64,000 bases of DNA from Cercospora beticola (GCF_033473495.1 NC_088935.1:372001-436000); one strand, 5' to 3'. Counted from the stretch's first letter, positions 46,967-59,567 are shown. The notes: generated from the letters alone by a model not told the origin. Numbers and translations: made by a program.

Positions 46967-47318
46967 GGAGCAGTCTTATCCAAGGACACGTTCGACGTAC
47001 TCTACTGCTTCGAGCGATAGATGGAGCATTGCGAGTTGGCGACCCTTACCGGGACAAAGAGAGCTCGGCTTGAAATGTCTTTGTTAGTGGCGTTTTGAGA
47101 TGGTCGACCATTTCTTTGTCTTTGCCGCTCTCGGAGCCTAATTTCCAGGAGTGTCAGCTGAACAATGTTCAAAGGGCAGAGAAGCTATTCTGGCACACGT
47201 CTCAATGGCCTTTGATGGCGCGAGCGAGGTCGCAGATAATAGAGTCCCACATGTGTCGTGAAAGTAATCACCGAATCTCATCACCCACACCAAATCAATC
47301 GCAAGGACACCTGGCAGC
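46967..47318. promoter_or_regulatory. Divergent promoter region of duplicated pair, copy B
   Basis: 352 bp between opposite start codons. No element was recognised. Confidence 0.35.
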
Positions 47319-48242
47319 ATGGGACGACTAGTACTGGGAAATAAGTCATCACCGATAGCCTCAAGCACAGTGCAGGCGCCGGCGCCTGCAGCTGCTCTGT
47401 TGTCTAACACAACGTCAGCAAAACCACCTGCCAACGTGTGGCAGCAGGTCCCAGTCAAAAAGCCAGCTGGCAAAACTGAACTTGGTTTGAGGAAGACACT
47501 GCTCAATGCCAATCTCTCGAAGATGGGTGGCGGCATCGTGGGGCCAATGCAAAGCCTCAGCATCGGCAAAGCAGCTGCTGCGCCAAGTGGTGCATACGAC
47601 CCATCGGTAGGACCCACGCACTATCACTCTTCAGGGAGTGTTTATGGAGGAAGTGCAGCACCCACCGAGAACAGTCTCGGAGGATACAATTGCCACATTC
47701 AAACCGACACGTGCGTGCGGACAAATCTGAAAGTGGCAAACTTCAAAATCGGCGAAGTTATTGCTCTGCCGTATCATATTCCGAACCTCAATCCGAATCA
47801 CAAGATCACGCATGATCGCTTAAAGCTCACATGCGAGGGGCCCGTCTTCTCGAAACGTCGAATGTTCGTTATTCTTTGGATCAATCAGGCCGACATGTTC
47901 TGTCTGCCGCTGTACTCCTTCGAGGGTCAAGGGATATCCAAGAAGCAGGGCGATTTGAAGAAAGATTATATTGAGGTGAAGAACTCCGGCGTTGCATCGT
48001 TCAAGCAACTTGGTCTGTACGAGCCAGTAGAGATGCAGACGTATGATAAATCTCGGCCGATGACTGACTCCACGACCATACACCTAACAGGAGGCATCAA
48101 AGTCGATCCTCAGGAACATATCTCTATGGTTGGTCGCTTCACTGAGGCATCGCATGAGGATCTCCTCAAGTTGTATAACAGATTGACCAGCGAGGCACAG
48201 AGAAAGCCTTGGAATCCAGCGCTGCGCGATACGTGGAGATAG
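47319..48242 (+). CDS. DUF6590-like domain protein, copy B
   Basis: 307 aa, single exon. The N-terminal 115 residues are low-complexity (Ala/Ser/Pro), without the collagen-like tract of copy A. The conserved domain (about 130-300) reads CVRTNLKVANFKIGEVIALPYH, GPVFSKRRMFVILWINQADMFCLPLYSFEGQGISKKQG, and TTIHLTGGIKVDPQEHISMVGRFTEASHEDLLKLY. This aligns throughout with copy A, and the CLPLYSFEGQGISKKQG stretch is closer than copy A to the general DUF6590 pattern (CLPI-TYxGxG-K). It is soluble, with no signal peptide or membrane helix. Cellular role unknown. Confidence 0.85.
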   Translation: MGRLVLGNKSSPIASSTVQAPAPAAALLSNTTSAKPPANVWQQVPVKKPAGKTELGLRKTLLNANLSKMGGGIVGPMQSLSIGKAAAAPSGAYDPSVGPTHYHSSGSVYGGSAAPTENSLGGYNCHIQTDTCVRTNLKVANFKIGEVIALPYHIPNLNPNHKITHDRLKLTCEGPVFSKRRMFVILWINQADMFCLPLYSFEGQGISKKQGDLKKDYIEVKNSGVASFKQLGLYEPVEMQTYDKSRPMTDSTTIHLTGGIKVDPQEHISMVGRFTEASHEDLLKLYNRLTSEAQRKPWNPALRDTWR

Positions 48243-49164
48243 ATAGACGTGTAGCCGTGTATTGGATCAAAGCTGCTGGACAGCTAGGTTTCGTGCGAAC
48301 CCTTTGTTTGTTCATGTCGTTGTCAATGTCTTCGAGTCGTGTCGTCGTTCTTGTCGTGTCGTGCGCAAGAAGACGCAACGGAGCCGAACGTGGGCGCAGT
48401 TTCCGCGGCCGCGCCAAGCCGAGGCACAGCTTCCTGCGGAGCGAACTCCGTTCTCTCAGACACTCTCGCGCACCAAGTGCTCTACGACCGCAAGAGCGCG
48501 ACTTTCCAGCAACAAAGTGTTCGAGCTTCCCATATGCGTTGGCATAAGCAGCCTAGCGACTAGATCTGCATAGAGGAGGCTGCATTATGCCGAACCGTAT
48601 TCTGATGTCGCAGATTCAGAGTATGACATGGCTCCTTTCTATCAGATTGCATTCGTATACGGCCGAAGCTGTACAGAAAAACGTACATTGTTCTTGGTAG
48701 ACGTGGGCCTTCTCATGGCGAGGGGCACATGCGCGTAAAGTAAGTGTGACTAAATCTTGAAACTTGCTTTCTGAGCTTTGCGAAGTGCACGCCAAACGCA
48801 TCTGTTTTTTTCCAAAGACTTGCGTGGAAAACTACTTCGGTCTCGACCTCCGACTCGCAGGTACTCGAGATAGGCTTACTATGAAGCATAACAGACGGCA
48901 TTCTGGCCGAGACCATAGCCCTGCGGCCTTGTTTCACCTAGGCTGGGTAAATGATGTATGATCACTCATCATGGACTGTTTCCAGGGACCCTCGATAGGC
49001 GCCGCAGCTTTTCGTGCGTATTGTACAGTCTCGAACACACCGACTCGATTTACATATAAATGAAGCGCAAGCTCCTCTCGGACACGAATCTGATTCCACA
49101 GCTATTAGAATCCAACTTTCACAGAAACAGACAGCACATACAGACACACAACAACTCAGTCAAG
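48243..49164. other. Spacer, duplicated pair to flavoprotein
   Basis: 922 bp. The flavoprotein reading frame is open back to 49060, but that extra N-terminus is treated as leader. No other feature was recognised. Confidence 0.4.
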
Positions 49165-50607
49165 ATGGCAGAAGAAATCACAGCCGACTACCTAATCATT
49201 GGCGCAGGAGCCATGGGCATGGCCTTTGCAGATACTATGCTCAGCGACACAAATGCTACAATGGTCATTGTCGATCGCTATGCGCGACCCGGCGGACACT
49301 GGACGACAGCATACCCATTCGTGCGCCTACACCAGCCTTCCTCAGTCTACGGCGTCAACTCACGGAAACTCGGCGAGAACAAAATCGATCAAGTCGGACT
49401 CAACAAAGGGTTATTGGAGCTCGCCACATCCGACGAAGTCCTTGCTTACTATAGCATTGTTATGCACCAGACGTTTCTGCCTTCCGGGCGCGTTCAGTAT
49501 TTCCCCAAGCATGAATATCTTGGCGAGGGAGAGTGGCGATCTATGATTACGGGAAAGACCTTCAAAGTGGGGACGAACACGAAGATTGTTGATGCGACAT
49601 ATATGAAGGTCAAGGTGCCCTCCATGGGGCCGCCTGCGTACAAAGTCGCGGACGGCGTGAATTTTGTTACTCCCAATGACTTGGTCAAGATAAGTCGGCC
49701 ACACGGTGGCTATACTGTAGTTGGTGCTGGCAAGACTGGAATCGACGCGTGTCTCTGGCTGTTGACCCAAGGCATCGATCCGGAGCAGATAACTTGGATT
49801 ATGCCGCGAGATTCGTGGTACCTTCCACGCACTATCTTTCAGCCTGGACCAGAATTTGCCGAAAGCCAGGCAAAGAGTAGAGCAGCGACTGGAGAGGCGG
49901 TGATGACAGCCACATCACCCGAGGATCTCTTCTTGCGATTGGAAGCCAGTGGGCAGTTGTTACGCCTGGACGAAAAAGTCTGGCCGACCATGTACAGATG
50001 TGCAACAATCACTGTCGCAGAACTCGACCAGATCAAGCGAATTCCCAACATTATCCGCCAAGGCCGTGTCGTACGCATCGATCCGGACGAACTTGTCCTC
50101 GAGAATGGATCTCACAAACCAGTACCTGATACTCTGTACATCGACTGCACCGCAGACGGCCTGGCGAAAATGGAAGCTGTACCAGTATTCCGCGGCAACA
50201 CAATCACGCTCCAAGCGGTCCGCTTCTGTCAGCAGGTATTCAGCGCTGCCTTCATCTCTCATGTCGAAGCAACTTATAGCGATGACAAGTTCAAGAACGA
50301 ACTTTGCAAAGTCATTCCCCATCCGGACGAGACCATGGACTACATAGTGGTCAACCTTCAGACTTTCCAGAACGGATTGGCGTGGGCTGTTCAGGAGAAG
50401 ACAGCGGAATGGCTGGATCGAGCTCGCTTGAATTGGGGCGCGGGCCAACGAAGGGCGATGGCGAAGATGGACCCTGCAGAAGCTGCGCAGGCCAAAGCTG
50501 CTATGGGTGCTAGAATCAAGGGAATGTGCGCGAAGATGGAGCAGTTGCTTGGTCAGCTTCCAGAGAGCGACCCCGCGAGGGCGAAAGCTCAGATAGCCGG
50601 AGTGTAG
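49165..50607 (+). CDS. FAD/NAD(P)-binding oxidoreductase (flavin monooxygenase-like)
   Basis: 480 aa, single exon. The ATG in GTCAAGATGG places the Rossmann motif TADYLIIGAGAMGMAFADTML at residues 6-26, where it belongs. The in-frame ATG at 49060 would add 35 residues and is not used. DRYARPGGHWTTAYPFVRLHQPS is the second FAD contact (GGHW). A second dinucleotide fold, GGYTVVGAGKTGIDACLWLL (about 192-211), probably binds NAD(P)H. LYIDCTADGL is the C-terminal ATG-type flavin contact. The pattern resembles group B monooxygenases or pyridine-nucleotide oxidoreductases, but the FxGxxxHxxx(Y/W) Baeyer-Villiger/FMO fingerprint is not clearly present. Substrate unknown. It stands between the duplicated pair and VPS23 with no obvious partner. 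Confidence 0.86.
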   Translation: MAEEITADYLIIGAGAMGMAFADTMLSDTNATMVIVDRYARPGGHWTTAYPFVRLHQPSSVYGVNSRKLGENKIDQVGLNKGLLELATSDEVLAYYSIVMHQTFLPSGRVQYFPKHEYLGEGEWRSMITGKTFKVGTNTKIVDATYMKVKVPSMGPPAYKVADGVNFVTPNDLVKISRPHGGYTVVGAGKTGIDACLWLLTQGIDPEQITWIMPRDSWYLPRTIFQPGPEFAESQAKSRAATGEAVMTATSPEDLFLRLEASGQLLRLDEKVWPTMYRCATITVAELDQIKRIPNIIRQGRVVRIDPDELVLENGSHKPVPDTLYIDCTADGLAKMEAVPVFRGNTITLQAVRFCQQVFSAAFISHVEATYSDDKFKNELCKVIPHPDETMDYIVVNLQTFQNGLAWAVQEKTAEWLDRARLNWGAGQRRAMAKMDPAEAAQAKAAMGARIKGMCAKMEQLLGQLPESDPARAKAQIAGV

Positions 50608-51010
50608 AAAGTAGTGAAGTAACGCGGGCGACACTGTACTGTTCAGGTTAGGACATATTGCCGAAGAGCGGCTTTCGAATTGGCAATCCAAAATGCCTCA
50701 AAGTTTCGTCTCGAACAGCTTGATCAAAGTGCAATTACAATTATGGTATGTAGACCGTTCCTGGGCCAGAAGTGTTGCTGAGATTATCGTGCCGGTGTAA
50801 GAGCAGAGGAAAGGAGAAGGTTGCCGGCGTGAAGTCATTACGGATGTATATTGCCAAGACAGCAGGGGCCCGTGCAGCAACTTCCCAGCTCGCATGTGGA
50901 GCTCCAGGCGTTCAACCAGTATGCCATCATCCGCTCTCATGATTCACGACGACACGATGCGATAACGGCCTGAACGACACGCACAAGATACTCGCGATCA
51001 GACAATTGCC
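50608..51010. other. Spacer upstream of VPS23
   Basis: 403 bp. It holds the 3' flank of the flavoprotein and the VPS23 promoter. No element was recognised. Confidence 0.35.
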
Positions 51011-52793
51011 ATGGCCGCAGTAACCGACAAGGTGCTCGCATGGCTGTACAGCGTGCTCCATGTGCGTCTATGCTCCATACCCACGATGAAGGCATCGCGT
51101 ATCGAATCTGGCTGATGTCGGCCACCAGGAGTACCACGACCCGCAACGAACATACTCCGACACTGCACGCGCCCTCGCTCTGTACCCCTCCCTCGCGCCG
51201 CGCACCGAAGTCTACACACACGAAAATGGCACGTCCGCCTTGCTGTTGACCGTATCGGGCACTTTACCTGTCGCATTTCGCGGGACTACATACCATTTCC
51301 CGGTGAAGTTATGGGTGCCTCACGCCTACCCATACGAGGCCCCAAATGTCTTCGTCACTCCAGGGAAAGACATGTTGGTGAGGCCCGGGCAGCATGTGGC
51401 TGTGGACGGGAGGGTGTATCATCCATATCTGAGGGACTGGGGCAGGATGTGGGAGAGAGCGAGCATATCAGAGCTGGCTGAGTGCTTGCAACAGATCTTT
51501 GGGCGAGAACCACCAGTTGTCAGTCGCGCCCAGCAAGATCAACAACACCCTCGCCCTATACCGCAAGCGCATCCAGGAGTTCCTCCGCCTCCGCCAAAAC
51601 AGCCTGTTGGGGCTGCAGGACCTGCGAGGAGTGCAGATCCGAATGCTCCTCCTCCTCTGCCTCCAAAGCCCGGCGCGACACCAGCTCCTGGTGAGGAATA
51701 TGCAGAGACAACGCGGGACGTTTCCAGAGATGGGCCTCCTTTGCCGCCGCTTCCTGGCGAGATGCCTCGTAACCAGCGTATATCTTCACTCTCCTCGAAT
51801 GGCTACCGACCAGCATCTATAAGCCCTGCGCCACCATACGCTGCTCCCTCGCCAGGACAGCAGAATGGACAAGCGACAGGTCCTTCATTTCCACATCATC
51901 AACATGCGCAGTACCAGCAGTATACACGTGCACAAGACATCAGCCCTGTCTCACCCATATCACCGCCACGAGGTGTCCAAGAATTGCCCTCAGGTAGACA
52001 CGCACAGCCCGCGCCTCTTCCTGCACCTCAGTTCCAGCCTCAACGCCCAATCCATCAGACGTATCAGAACCCACCCTCACAGCTTCCTCAGCAACAGATT
52101 CCGCAATACGGACAGTCGGCACACGGCCAGCAACGAACCTATGCACAGCAGCAACCATCTGTCTACCAACAGCCGCAACCACAGCCAGCTCAGATGAAGC
52201 AGCCTGCTCCTGATCTGCTGACAGACCCCTTCGACATCGCAATGCCTGGACCTGAGGCGCAACGAAACATGCCAGCTCCGCCGATTCCTCCTAATCCGGA
52301 AAAGGAGCACTTACTACAGGCTCTCTCCTCGACCTTGGTACAGCAAGCACAGCAGAAAGTAAATCAAAATCTGTCTGCCATCGCTCCTCTACAGGCTCAA
52401 CAGCAAGCCATATATGCTGCACAGCAGCGCATGGACGCCGAGATTCGACAACTCGAGCATTTGGAAAAGGCATTGTCCAATAATGAATCCATACTCCATC
52501 GCAGCATTCAAGATTGTGATCGTACTATCGCTACTGCCAAATCAAAGAAGCAACCACCCATTGACGACGTGTTGATCGCACCAACGATGGTTGCGAACCA
52601 GCTCTGGACCCTTTGTGCGGAAGAGGCTGCCTGCCGCGAAGCCATGTATGTTCTGCAGAAAGCCAACGATCGTGGACGAGTCAGTGGCGATGTCTTCATC
52701 CGGCAGATGCGAGGATTGGGCCGAGAGTGTTTCCTCAAGATGGCCCTTGCGAGAAAATGCGCTACCGGAATGGGCTTGGAGCTGAGGAGGTGA
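51011..52793 (+). CDS. VPS23: ESCRT-I subunit Vps23 (Tsg101 homologue), 2 exons
   Basis: Vps23 binds ubiquitinated cargo and links ESCRT-0 to ESCRT-I/II at endosomes. Exons are 51011-51061 (MAAVTDKVLAWLYSVLH) and 51129-52793, with a 67-nt intron (GTGCGT...CCACCAG), 571 aa. The N-terminal UEV domain (residues 1 to about 145) reads YSDTARALALYPSLAPRTEVYTHENGTSALLLTVSGT, FPVKLWVPHAYPYEAPNVFV and HPYLRDWG, with no catalytic Cys, as in Tsg101. A long Pro/Gln-rich linker follows, then a coiled coil (AQQQAIYAAQQRMDAEIRQLEHLEKAL) and the C-terminal steadiness box (DDVLIAPTMVANQLWTLCAEEAACREAMYVLQKANDRG...FIRQMRGLGRECFLKM). The splice is required, because the second exon lacks the first UEV helix. Confidence 0.95.
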
Positions 52794-53700
52794 AAAATGA
52801 AGGCTCGGCAGTGACTCCGAACTTGAGACATACGAATGGCCATCGGGGGCAATTTGTCCACACCTGCTGTCACTGGCCGCTACTCATGTGCGAACTGCTT
52901 CCGGTGACGCAGTTGACAGCACTGTGCGTGGGCTCGAGCGCCAGAAATCGGCCATGCTGTGCTCATGCTGCCTGTCCTGGCACACGTGGTTACGTCGCCC
53001 TCCGTGCACACATGCACCGCCCATCGGATCGGAACGACTGTAGAACCACTGACATTCCCTCGGTCCGACATCATCGGATATATCGCTGGCGGCTGAATTT
53101 CCTCATTCAGCAATGCGCTTCGCGCCAGTCGACACAGAAGACCAGCGAGCAGGGTGGCACAAGTTCGGTTGCGTTTTGCGGATGGCATATGGAGAAGAAA
53201 CTGCGGATATGTGGGGTGGTTGGTACCCACCTAGTCGGGCTATTGTGGTGCGAAACCTGGCAATTCGATCCAAAGACCTTCAAACCCCGGTCCTCTCCGC
53301 ACGAGCGTCATGCAGGCTACTCCACCTTTTCTACTACCACAGGCATGCCACGCGATCATTTCATCGTCCGCCAAGCATACCAAGAATGTCCAAGACGTCC
53401 TAGCCTTGCCGGTAGATGGCTTTGCCTGCACGAGACTTTCGACATTATGGCTGAACGACTTGCCGATGAGGGCTCCGGCCGAATTTCACTTCTGGTTTGG
53501 TAATAGTGCCTTGGGTGACCTATGCGTTGCCCACCATGGCAGCAATACCGCGTGCACTAGAGACTTAGGCAATACGACGTTACAGAATGCAAGCGGCACT
53601 GCGGTCCTCAAATCCGTCGAACTTCTGGTAGTACATAAGAAGAGCATCAAGATGTGTTCGGTATCGATTGTGCGCGCCAGTGAATTCTACAGCTAACAGC
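52794..53700. other. Intergenic, upstream of GH3 gene
   Basis: 907 bp with no supported gene. Long plus-strand frames running from 52613 are continuations in the wrong frame of VPS23. Confidence 0.4.
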
Positions 53701-55712
53701 ATGGGTGTGACCGATTTCTCTTGTGGCCGCAAGGCTTTGGTTTTGGGGCTGCTTGCTTCGGCCGTTGCTGCTCATCCTCAGGCACATCATGCGAAACCCT
53801 CTCGTTGGAGAACGCATAGCAATGTTACTTACCCATACCAAAATGCATCTTTATGTATTGATGAGCGACTGGATGATCTGATCTCGCGGATGACTGTCGC
53901 AGAGAAGGCAGGCCAGCTTTTTCACACTCAGATGGTAAGCTTGCTCCCGAGTGCAACATTTTGTCGGTAGAAATAATGCTAATCTTTTGTCTACACTGTA
54001 GATGATGGGGCCAAATGGTACACTCGACCAGGGCGATGAGACGAGAAACAGCACAACTACGATGATCTCCAACATGTTCCTCACCCACTTCAACCTCGCG
54101 AGCGATGTCGTCAATGTCACGCAGACCGCAGAATGGCACAACACTGTTCAAGAGTTGGCACTGAACACTCGTCTGGGTATCCCGATCACATTCTCCACGG
54201 ACCCTCGACACGCTTTTACTGAGAACCTTGGAACTGGCTTCGCTGCGAATGCTTTCTCGCAGTGGCCGGAGAGCTTGGGGCTTGCTGCGCTTCGAAGTGC
54301 AGAGACCGTGCAGTCATTTGCGGAAGTTGCAAGAGAAGAGTATAAGGCTATTGGGTTGCGATCTGCTCTACACCCTCAGATCGATCTCTCTACAGAATAT
54401 CGATGGGCTCGTATTGCCAATACCATGGGCGAGGACGCAGATTTGACCTCTGAACTTGTCGTTGCGTACCTCAAGGGTTTCCAGGGAGAGGAGTTTGGAA
54501 CACATTCGGTGACCACTGTTACCAAGCACTTCCCAGGTGGTGGGCCTATGGAGAATGGCGAAGACAGTCATTTCACTTATGGCAAGAACCAGTGAGTCCA
54601 AACAGCCGATTCTTTGTTGAATGAGTAGCTGACTGTGATGCAGAACTTATCCTGGCAACAACTTCGAGCACCACTTGATCCCATTCAAGGCTGCCATTGC
54701 CGCAGGTGCGCGTCAAATGATGCCATACTACTCTCGCCCTATCGGTACCGAGTACGAAGAGGTTGGATTCAGCTTCAACAAGGGCATCATTACCGATCTC
54801 CTCCGCAACGAATTGGGCTTTGATGGAATTGTCTGTTCCGATTGGGGTCTGATCACCGATACTGTGATCCTCGGCCAAGACATGCCTGCACGTGCCTGGG
54901 GTGTGGAATATCTCAACGAGCTGGAACGCGCTGCCCGCGTCCTCGATGCTGGCGTTGACCAGTATGGTGGCGAGGAACGTCCTGAGCTCATTGTCGAACT
55001 TGTCGAGAACGGCCGTATCTCTGAAGAACGCATCGACTTGTCTGTCCGCCGCTTGCTCCGAGAGAAGTTTGCACTTGGTCTGTTCGACAACCCATATGTG
55101 GATGTGGAGAAGGCCGCGCATATTGTTGGCAACGATGAGTACGTCAAGTTGGGTGCTCAAGCTCAACGTGACGCATACACTCTCTTGACAAACAAGGACA
55201 ACATCCTGCCTCTGAAGGACTTCTCTGGCAAGGTCTACGCTGAAGGTTTCAACTCCACATACCTCACCAGGCGCAACATCGAAGTGGTCGACACACCTGA
55301 GGAAGCTGATATCGCTTTCCTTCGTCTGCAAGCACCATACGAGCCTCGTCCTGGTGGCTTCGAGGCCCGCTACACTGCCGGTTCGCTCGAATACAATGCT
55401 ACTGAGAAAGCTCGTCAAGCTGAGATTTACGCTGCTGTTCCTACCATCGTGGACGTCTACCTCGGACGTCCTGCAGCTATTCCCGAAGTCGCAGAGCAGG
55501 CTGCCGCGTTCTTGGGCAGCTTTGGAAGTGGCCCAGACGCATTCTTGGACGTAATCTTTGGGGTTGATGGTGCGGAGCCAAAGGGCAAGCTGCCATTTGA
55601 TCTTCCCCGGAGTAATCAGGCTGTGGAGGACAGCTTCGAGGATGTGCCGTTCGATACTGCAGACCCGCCATTCAGATTTGGCGATGGATTGAGGTACAAG
55701 AAGGGCTATTAG
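53701..55712 (+). CDS. Secreted beta-glucosidase-like enzyme, glycoside hydrolase family 3, 3 exons
   Basis: GH3 enzymes remove glucosyl (or xylosyl, N-acetylglucosaminyl) units from oligosaccharides or glycosides with retention. Exons are 53701-53934, 54002-54591 and 54644-55712, 630 aa. A signal peptide covers residues 1-24 (LVLGLLASAVAAHPQA). The N-terminal TIM-barrel domain has ISRMTVAEKAGQLFH, GIPITFSTDPRHAFTENLG, EYKAIGLRSALHPQIDLSTEYRW and VTKHFPGGGP. The catalytic nucleophile is Asp341 in GIVCSDWG. The C-terminal alpha/beta sandwich contains ALTNKD-type sequence (TLLTNKDNILPLK). It lacks the FnIII-like third domain and is shorter than the large fungal GH3 enzymes, so it fits the compact bacterial-like subgroup. 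Specificity cannot be read here. It lies 315 bp upstream of the CoA ligase, same strand. Confidence 0.93.
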
Positions 55713-56027
55713 TCCGATGCAGGCAAAGTGCAAGATTTGCATATAGAATATAAACGCTTAACGAATGTAATGAAGAGATGATGTCTTCTGGTCGCTCTTC
55801 TTGAGCACAAACCTTGGTCAAAACGAGAAGCTTTCCGAGGCGGGGTGATGACGTTGGGTTCATCACCGAGTGAACCTTCCGACTACGCGCTGGAAAAGCA
55901 TTGGCAACATTCAATTGACACTCTCGCGACTTGGCTGCAATGGGCTGATACTTGTCAACACGTTGATGCATCACTCGATTTTGTAGTCATTGTGCGCTGC
56001 TTGTCATTGGACTTCGATCTTTTCAAG
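55713..56027. other. Spacer between GH3 and CoA-ligase genes
   Basis: 315 bp, likely the GH3 3' end and the ligase promoter. The ligase reading frame is open back to 55845 but with leader-like content. Confidence 0.35.
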
Positions 56028-57707
56028 ATGCCAATTCGATCGACCTTTCCGGACCTCGACATCCCCCAGTGCAACCTCCTGTCTTTTCTCTTTCCTGATG
56101 GAAAAGCTGAAGAAGACAAGCAACTATGGATCGATGCAGCGCACCCGGAACGAGCGCTCTCAGCCTCACAAGCGCTGCGTCTCATCAAACGCTTTGCACG
56201 CGGCCTAGACAAGCTGGATATTGCGAAGCAGACTCCAATCATGGTAGTTGCACCGAATTCCATCTACACACCTGTCTTGTATCTCGCCACGATAGGTTCT
56301 GGCCGGATATTCACAGCTGCGAATCCGACGTATACAGTTGAGGAACTGGTGCATCAAATGAAGACTGTCCCAGCTGGTCTCGTCCTCGCAGACTCTTCTG
56401 TACTCTTGAAAGTCCAAAAAGCAGCAACCGAAGCCGGAATTCCTCGGCACCGTGTCTACAATTTCGTTCCCCCAGAAAGCAAATGCGACGTGACAAGCTG
56501 GGAACGCATACTATCATCTGACTCCGAAGCCCAGACCTGGAACTGGGATCCTCTAGAAGGCGAAGCATCCAAATCCACCATCGCAGTCATCAATTTCTCC
56601 TCAGGAACCACTGGCCTGCCCAAAGGCGTCTGCACAACACATTACAATTGGATCGCGAACGCTTGTCAAGTCATCCACGCTCGACTACACGAAACCAGCC
56701 AGACGATAGGGAACCCTGACTCGAACGAGAAATGGCTCGCTTTCTTACCCTGGTATCACGCTTACGCTCAAATGTTCACTCTCATCGTCGCTTGCAAACT
56801 CCGACAAGCAGTCTACACTATGCCGCAATTCCAACTCGAACCCTATCTGAAATATATCGCGAAATACAAAATCACGAATTTACAACTCGTGCCTCCGGTT
56901 CTGGTCATGATGAATAAAAGATCTGGAATCGAAGAACTGGATCTCAAGAGTGTGAGATGGATCATGTCGGCTGCTGCGCCATTGAAAAGGGATTTACAGA
57001 ATGAGATTTGTCGGAAATTAGGCGCGACGATTGTGCAGAGTTATGGGATGACAGAGACGACTTGTACGGCGTTGATGGTTCCTGGGTTGACGGAGGAGGA
57101 TAGTGGAAGTGCAGGGATTTTGTTGCCGAGTACGGAGGCGATGTTGGTTGATGAGGAGGAGAGGGAAGTTGAAGAGGTGGGAAAGAGTGGGGAGTTGTGG
57201 GTGAGAGGACCACAGATGTTGTTGAATTATTGGGAGAATGAAACAGCAACGAAGGAGACTTATGCGGAGGGGGATTGGTTGAAGACGGGGGATGTGGCGG
57301 AGTATGATGCAAGCAGTGGGAAGTTTTGGATCGTGGATCGGAGGAAAGAGTTGATTAAAGTGAGAGGTTTTCAGGTTGCTCCGGCGGAGCTGGAGGCTTT
57401 GTTGTTGGAGCATGAGGATATTGCTGACGCGGCTGTTGTTGGGCTGATGATCGAAGACGAGGAACGACCGAGGGCGTATGTCAAATTGCAAAGCCCGAGC
57501 ATTGAAGCTATTGGAGTTGAAAGAGGAATCCAACGATATGTTGCGAAGAAGTCTGCAAAGCACAAGCAGCTGACTGGTGGAGTGAAGATTGTTGATCAGA
57601 TTCCACGATTGCTGAGTGGAAAAATCCAAAGAAAGGTCGTGAAGGAATGGGCGAAGAGAGACGCTGAAAAAATGGCCTCGAAAGCAAAACTCAAGCCCAA
57701 GTTGTAA
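56028..57707 (+). CDS. 4-coumarate-CoA-ligase-like acyl/aryl-CoA synthetase (ANL superfamily)
   Basis: 559 aa, single exon. It activates a carboxylic acid to an acyl-AMP and then a CoA thioester. Seen directly: the P-loop A3 motif INFSSGTTGLPKG (about 188-200), QSYGMTETTC (A5), GDWLKTGDVAEYD (A7 with TGD), DRRKELIKVRGFQVAPAELE (A8) and the catalytic lysine region GKIQRKVVKEW (A10). The C-terminus is ...KPKL, a weak match to a peroxisomal PTS1 (canonical SKL), which many fungal 4CL-like enzymes carry. The start at 56028 (AAGATGCC) leaves a normal N-terminus, and the longer frame from 55845 adds 61 residues without family character. Aromatic (cinnamate/benzoate) or fatty-acid substrates are both possible. 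A GH3 enzyme and a flavin hydroxylase nearby fit, but do not prove, phenolic metabolism. Confidence 0.9.
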   Translation: MPIRSTFPDLDIPQCNLLSFLFPDGKAEEDKQLWIDAAHPERALSASQALRLIKRFARGLDKLDIAKQTPIMVVAPNSIYTPVLYLATIGSGRIFTAANPTYTVEELVHQMKTVPAGLVLADSSVLLKVQKAATEAGIPRHRVYNFVPPESKCDVTSWERILSSDSEAQTWNWDPLEGEASKSTIAVINFSSGTTGLPKGVCTTHYNWIANACQVIHARLHETSQTIGNPDSNEKWLAFLPWYHAYAQMFTLIVACKLRQAVYTMPQFQLEPYLKYIAKYKITNLQLVPPVLVMMNKRSGIEELDLKSVRWIMSAAAPLKRDLQNEICRKLGATIVQSYGMTETTCTALMVPGLTEEDSGSAGILLPSTEAMLVDEEEREVEEVGKSGELWVRGPQMLLNYWENETATKETYAEGDWLKTGDVAEYDASSGKFWIVDRRKELIKVRGFQVAPAELEALLLEHEDIADAAVVGLMIEDEERPRAYVKLQSPSIEAIGVERGIQRYVAKKSAKHKQLTGGVKIVDQIPRLLSGKIQRKVVKEWAKRDAEKMASKAKLKPKL

Positions 57708-57853
57708 TGCCTAGGAGCTGGTCTCCATCGACGCCTGGTCTGGTCAATATATATTGTGCCAGGCTCGCTAGTTCTAACCCATGCCGGCACACCGGCCCGT
57801 TGCCATGGCGTTGTATAGATAGAGTCCTTTGTGGGTCTGTCCAACCAACGACC

Positions 57854-59242
<1,389 letters not shown>

Positions 59243-59567
59243 ATAGACATTGTGCTCAAGGATTTTATTGGCAAGTCTCTCTGGTAGCATTAAACCTGTC
59301 AGTCCGCATGGACTAGAAGTAGCATAACGAAGATGCTAGAGAGATAAATTGGTTGGAGTCAAGCAGTAAAGCCAAGCTGGAATACTTTATCCTGATCGAA
59401 GTCTTGGCTGCTTTCTGCTTGCGAGCTCGGAGCTACGAAGCTTCGACGGTGCAGTGGAGCTCAAGGACAAATCCTGCAGGCTGGCCGAAGGATCAACAAG
59501 CCCTCTTCCGAACCTTTGATATTTATCCGACGTATCTGCTACACGTTCAACACCACCTTTCTACAAT
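59243..59567. promoter_or_regulatory. Upstream region of the flavin monooxygenase gene
   Basis: 325 bp after the ferrochelatase stop. No element was recognised. Confidence 0.35.

Noticed and set aside
41694..48242. Transposon or retroelement as the cause of the gene-pair duplication
   Set aside because: No transposase, reverse transcriptase, terminal repeats or target-site duplication could be seen. Simple tandem duplication suffices.
49060..49164. N-terminal extension of the flavoprotein
   Set aside because: It adds 35 polar residues before the Rossmann fold. The downstream ATG has a better context and normal domain position.
52613..53503. 296-aa plus-strand frame after VPS23
   Set aside because: It starts inside the VPS23 coding region in another frame and has no domain.
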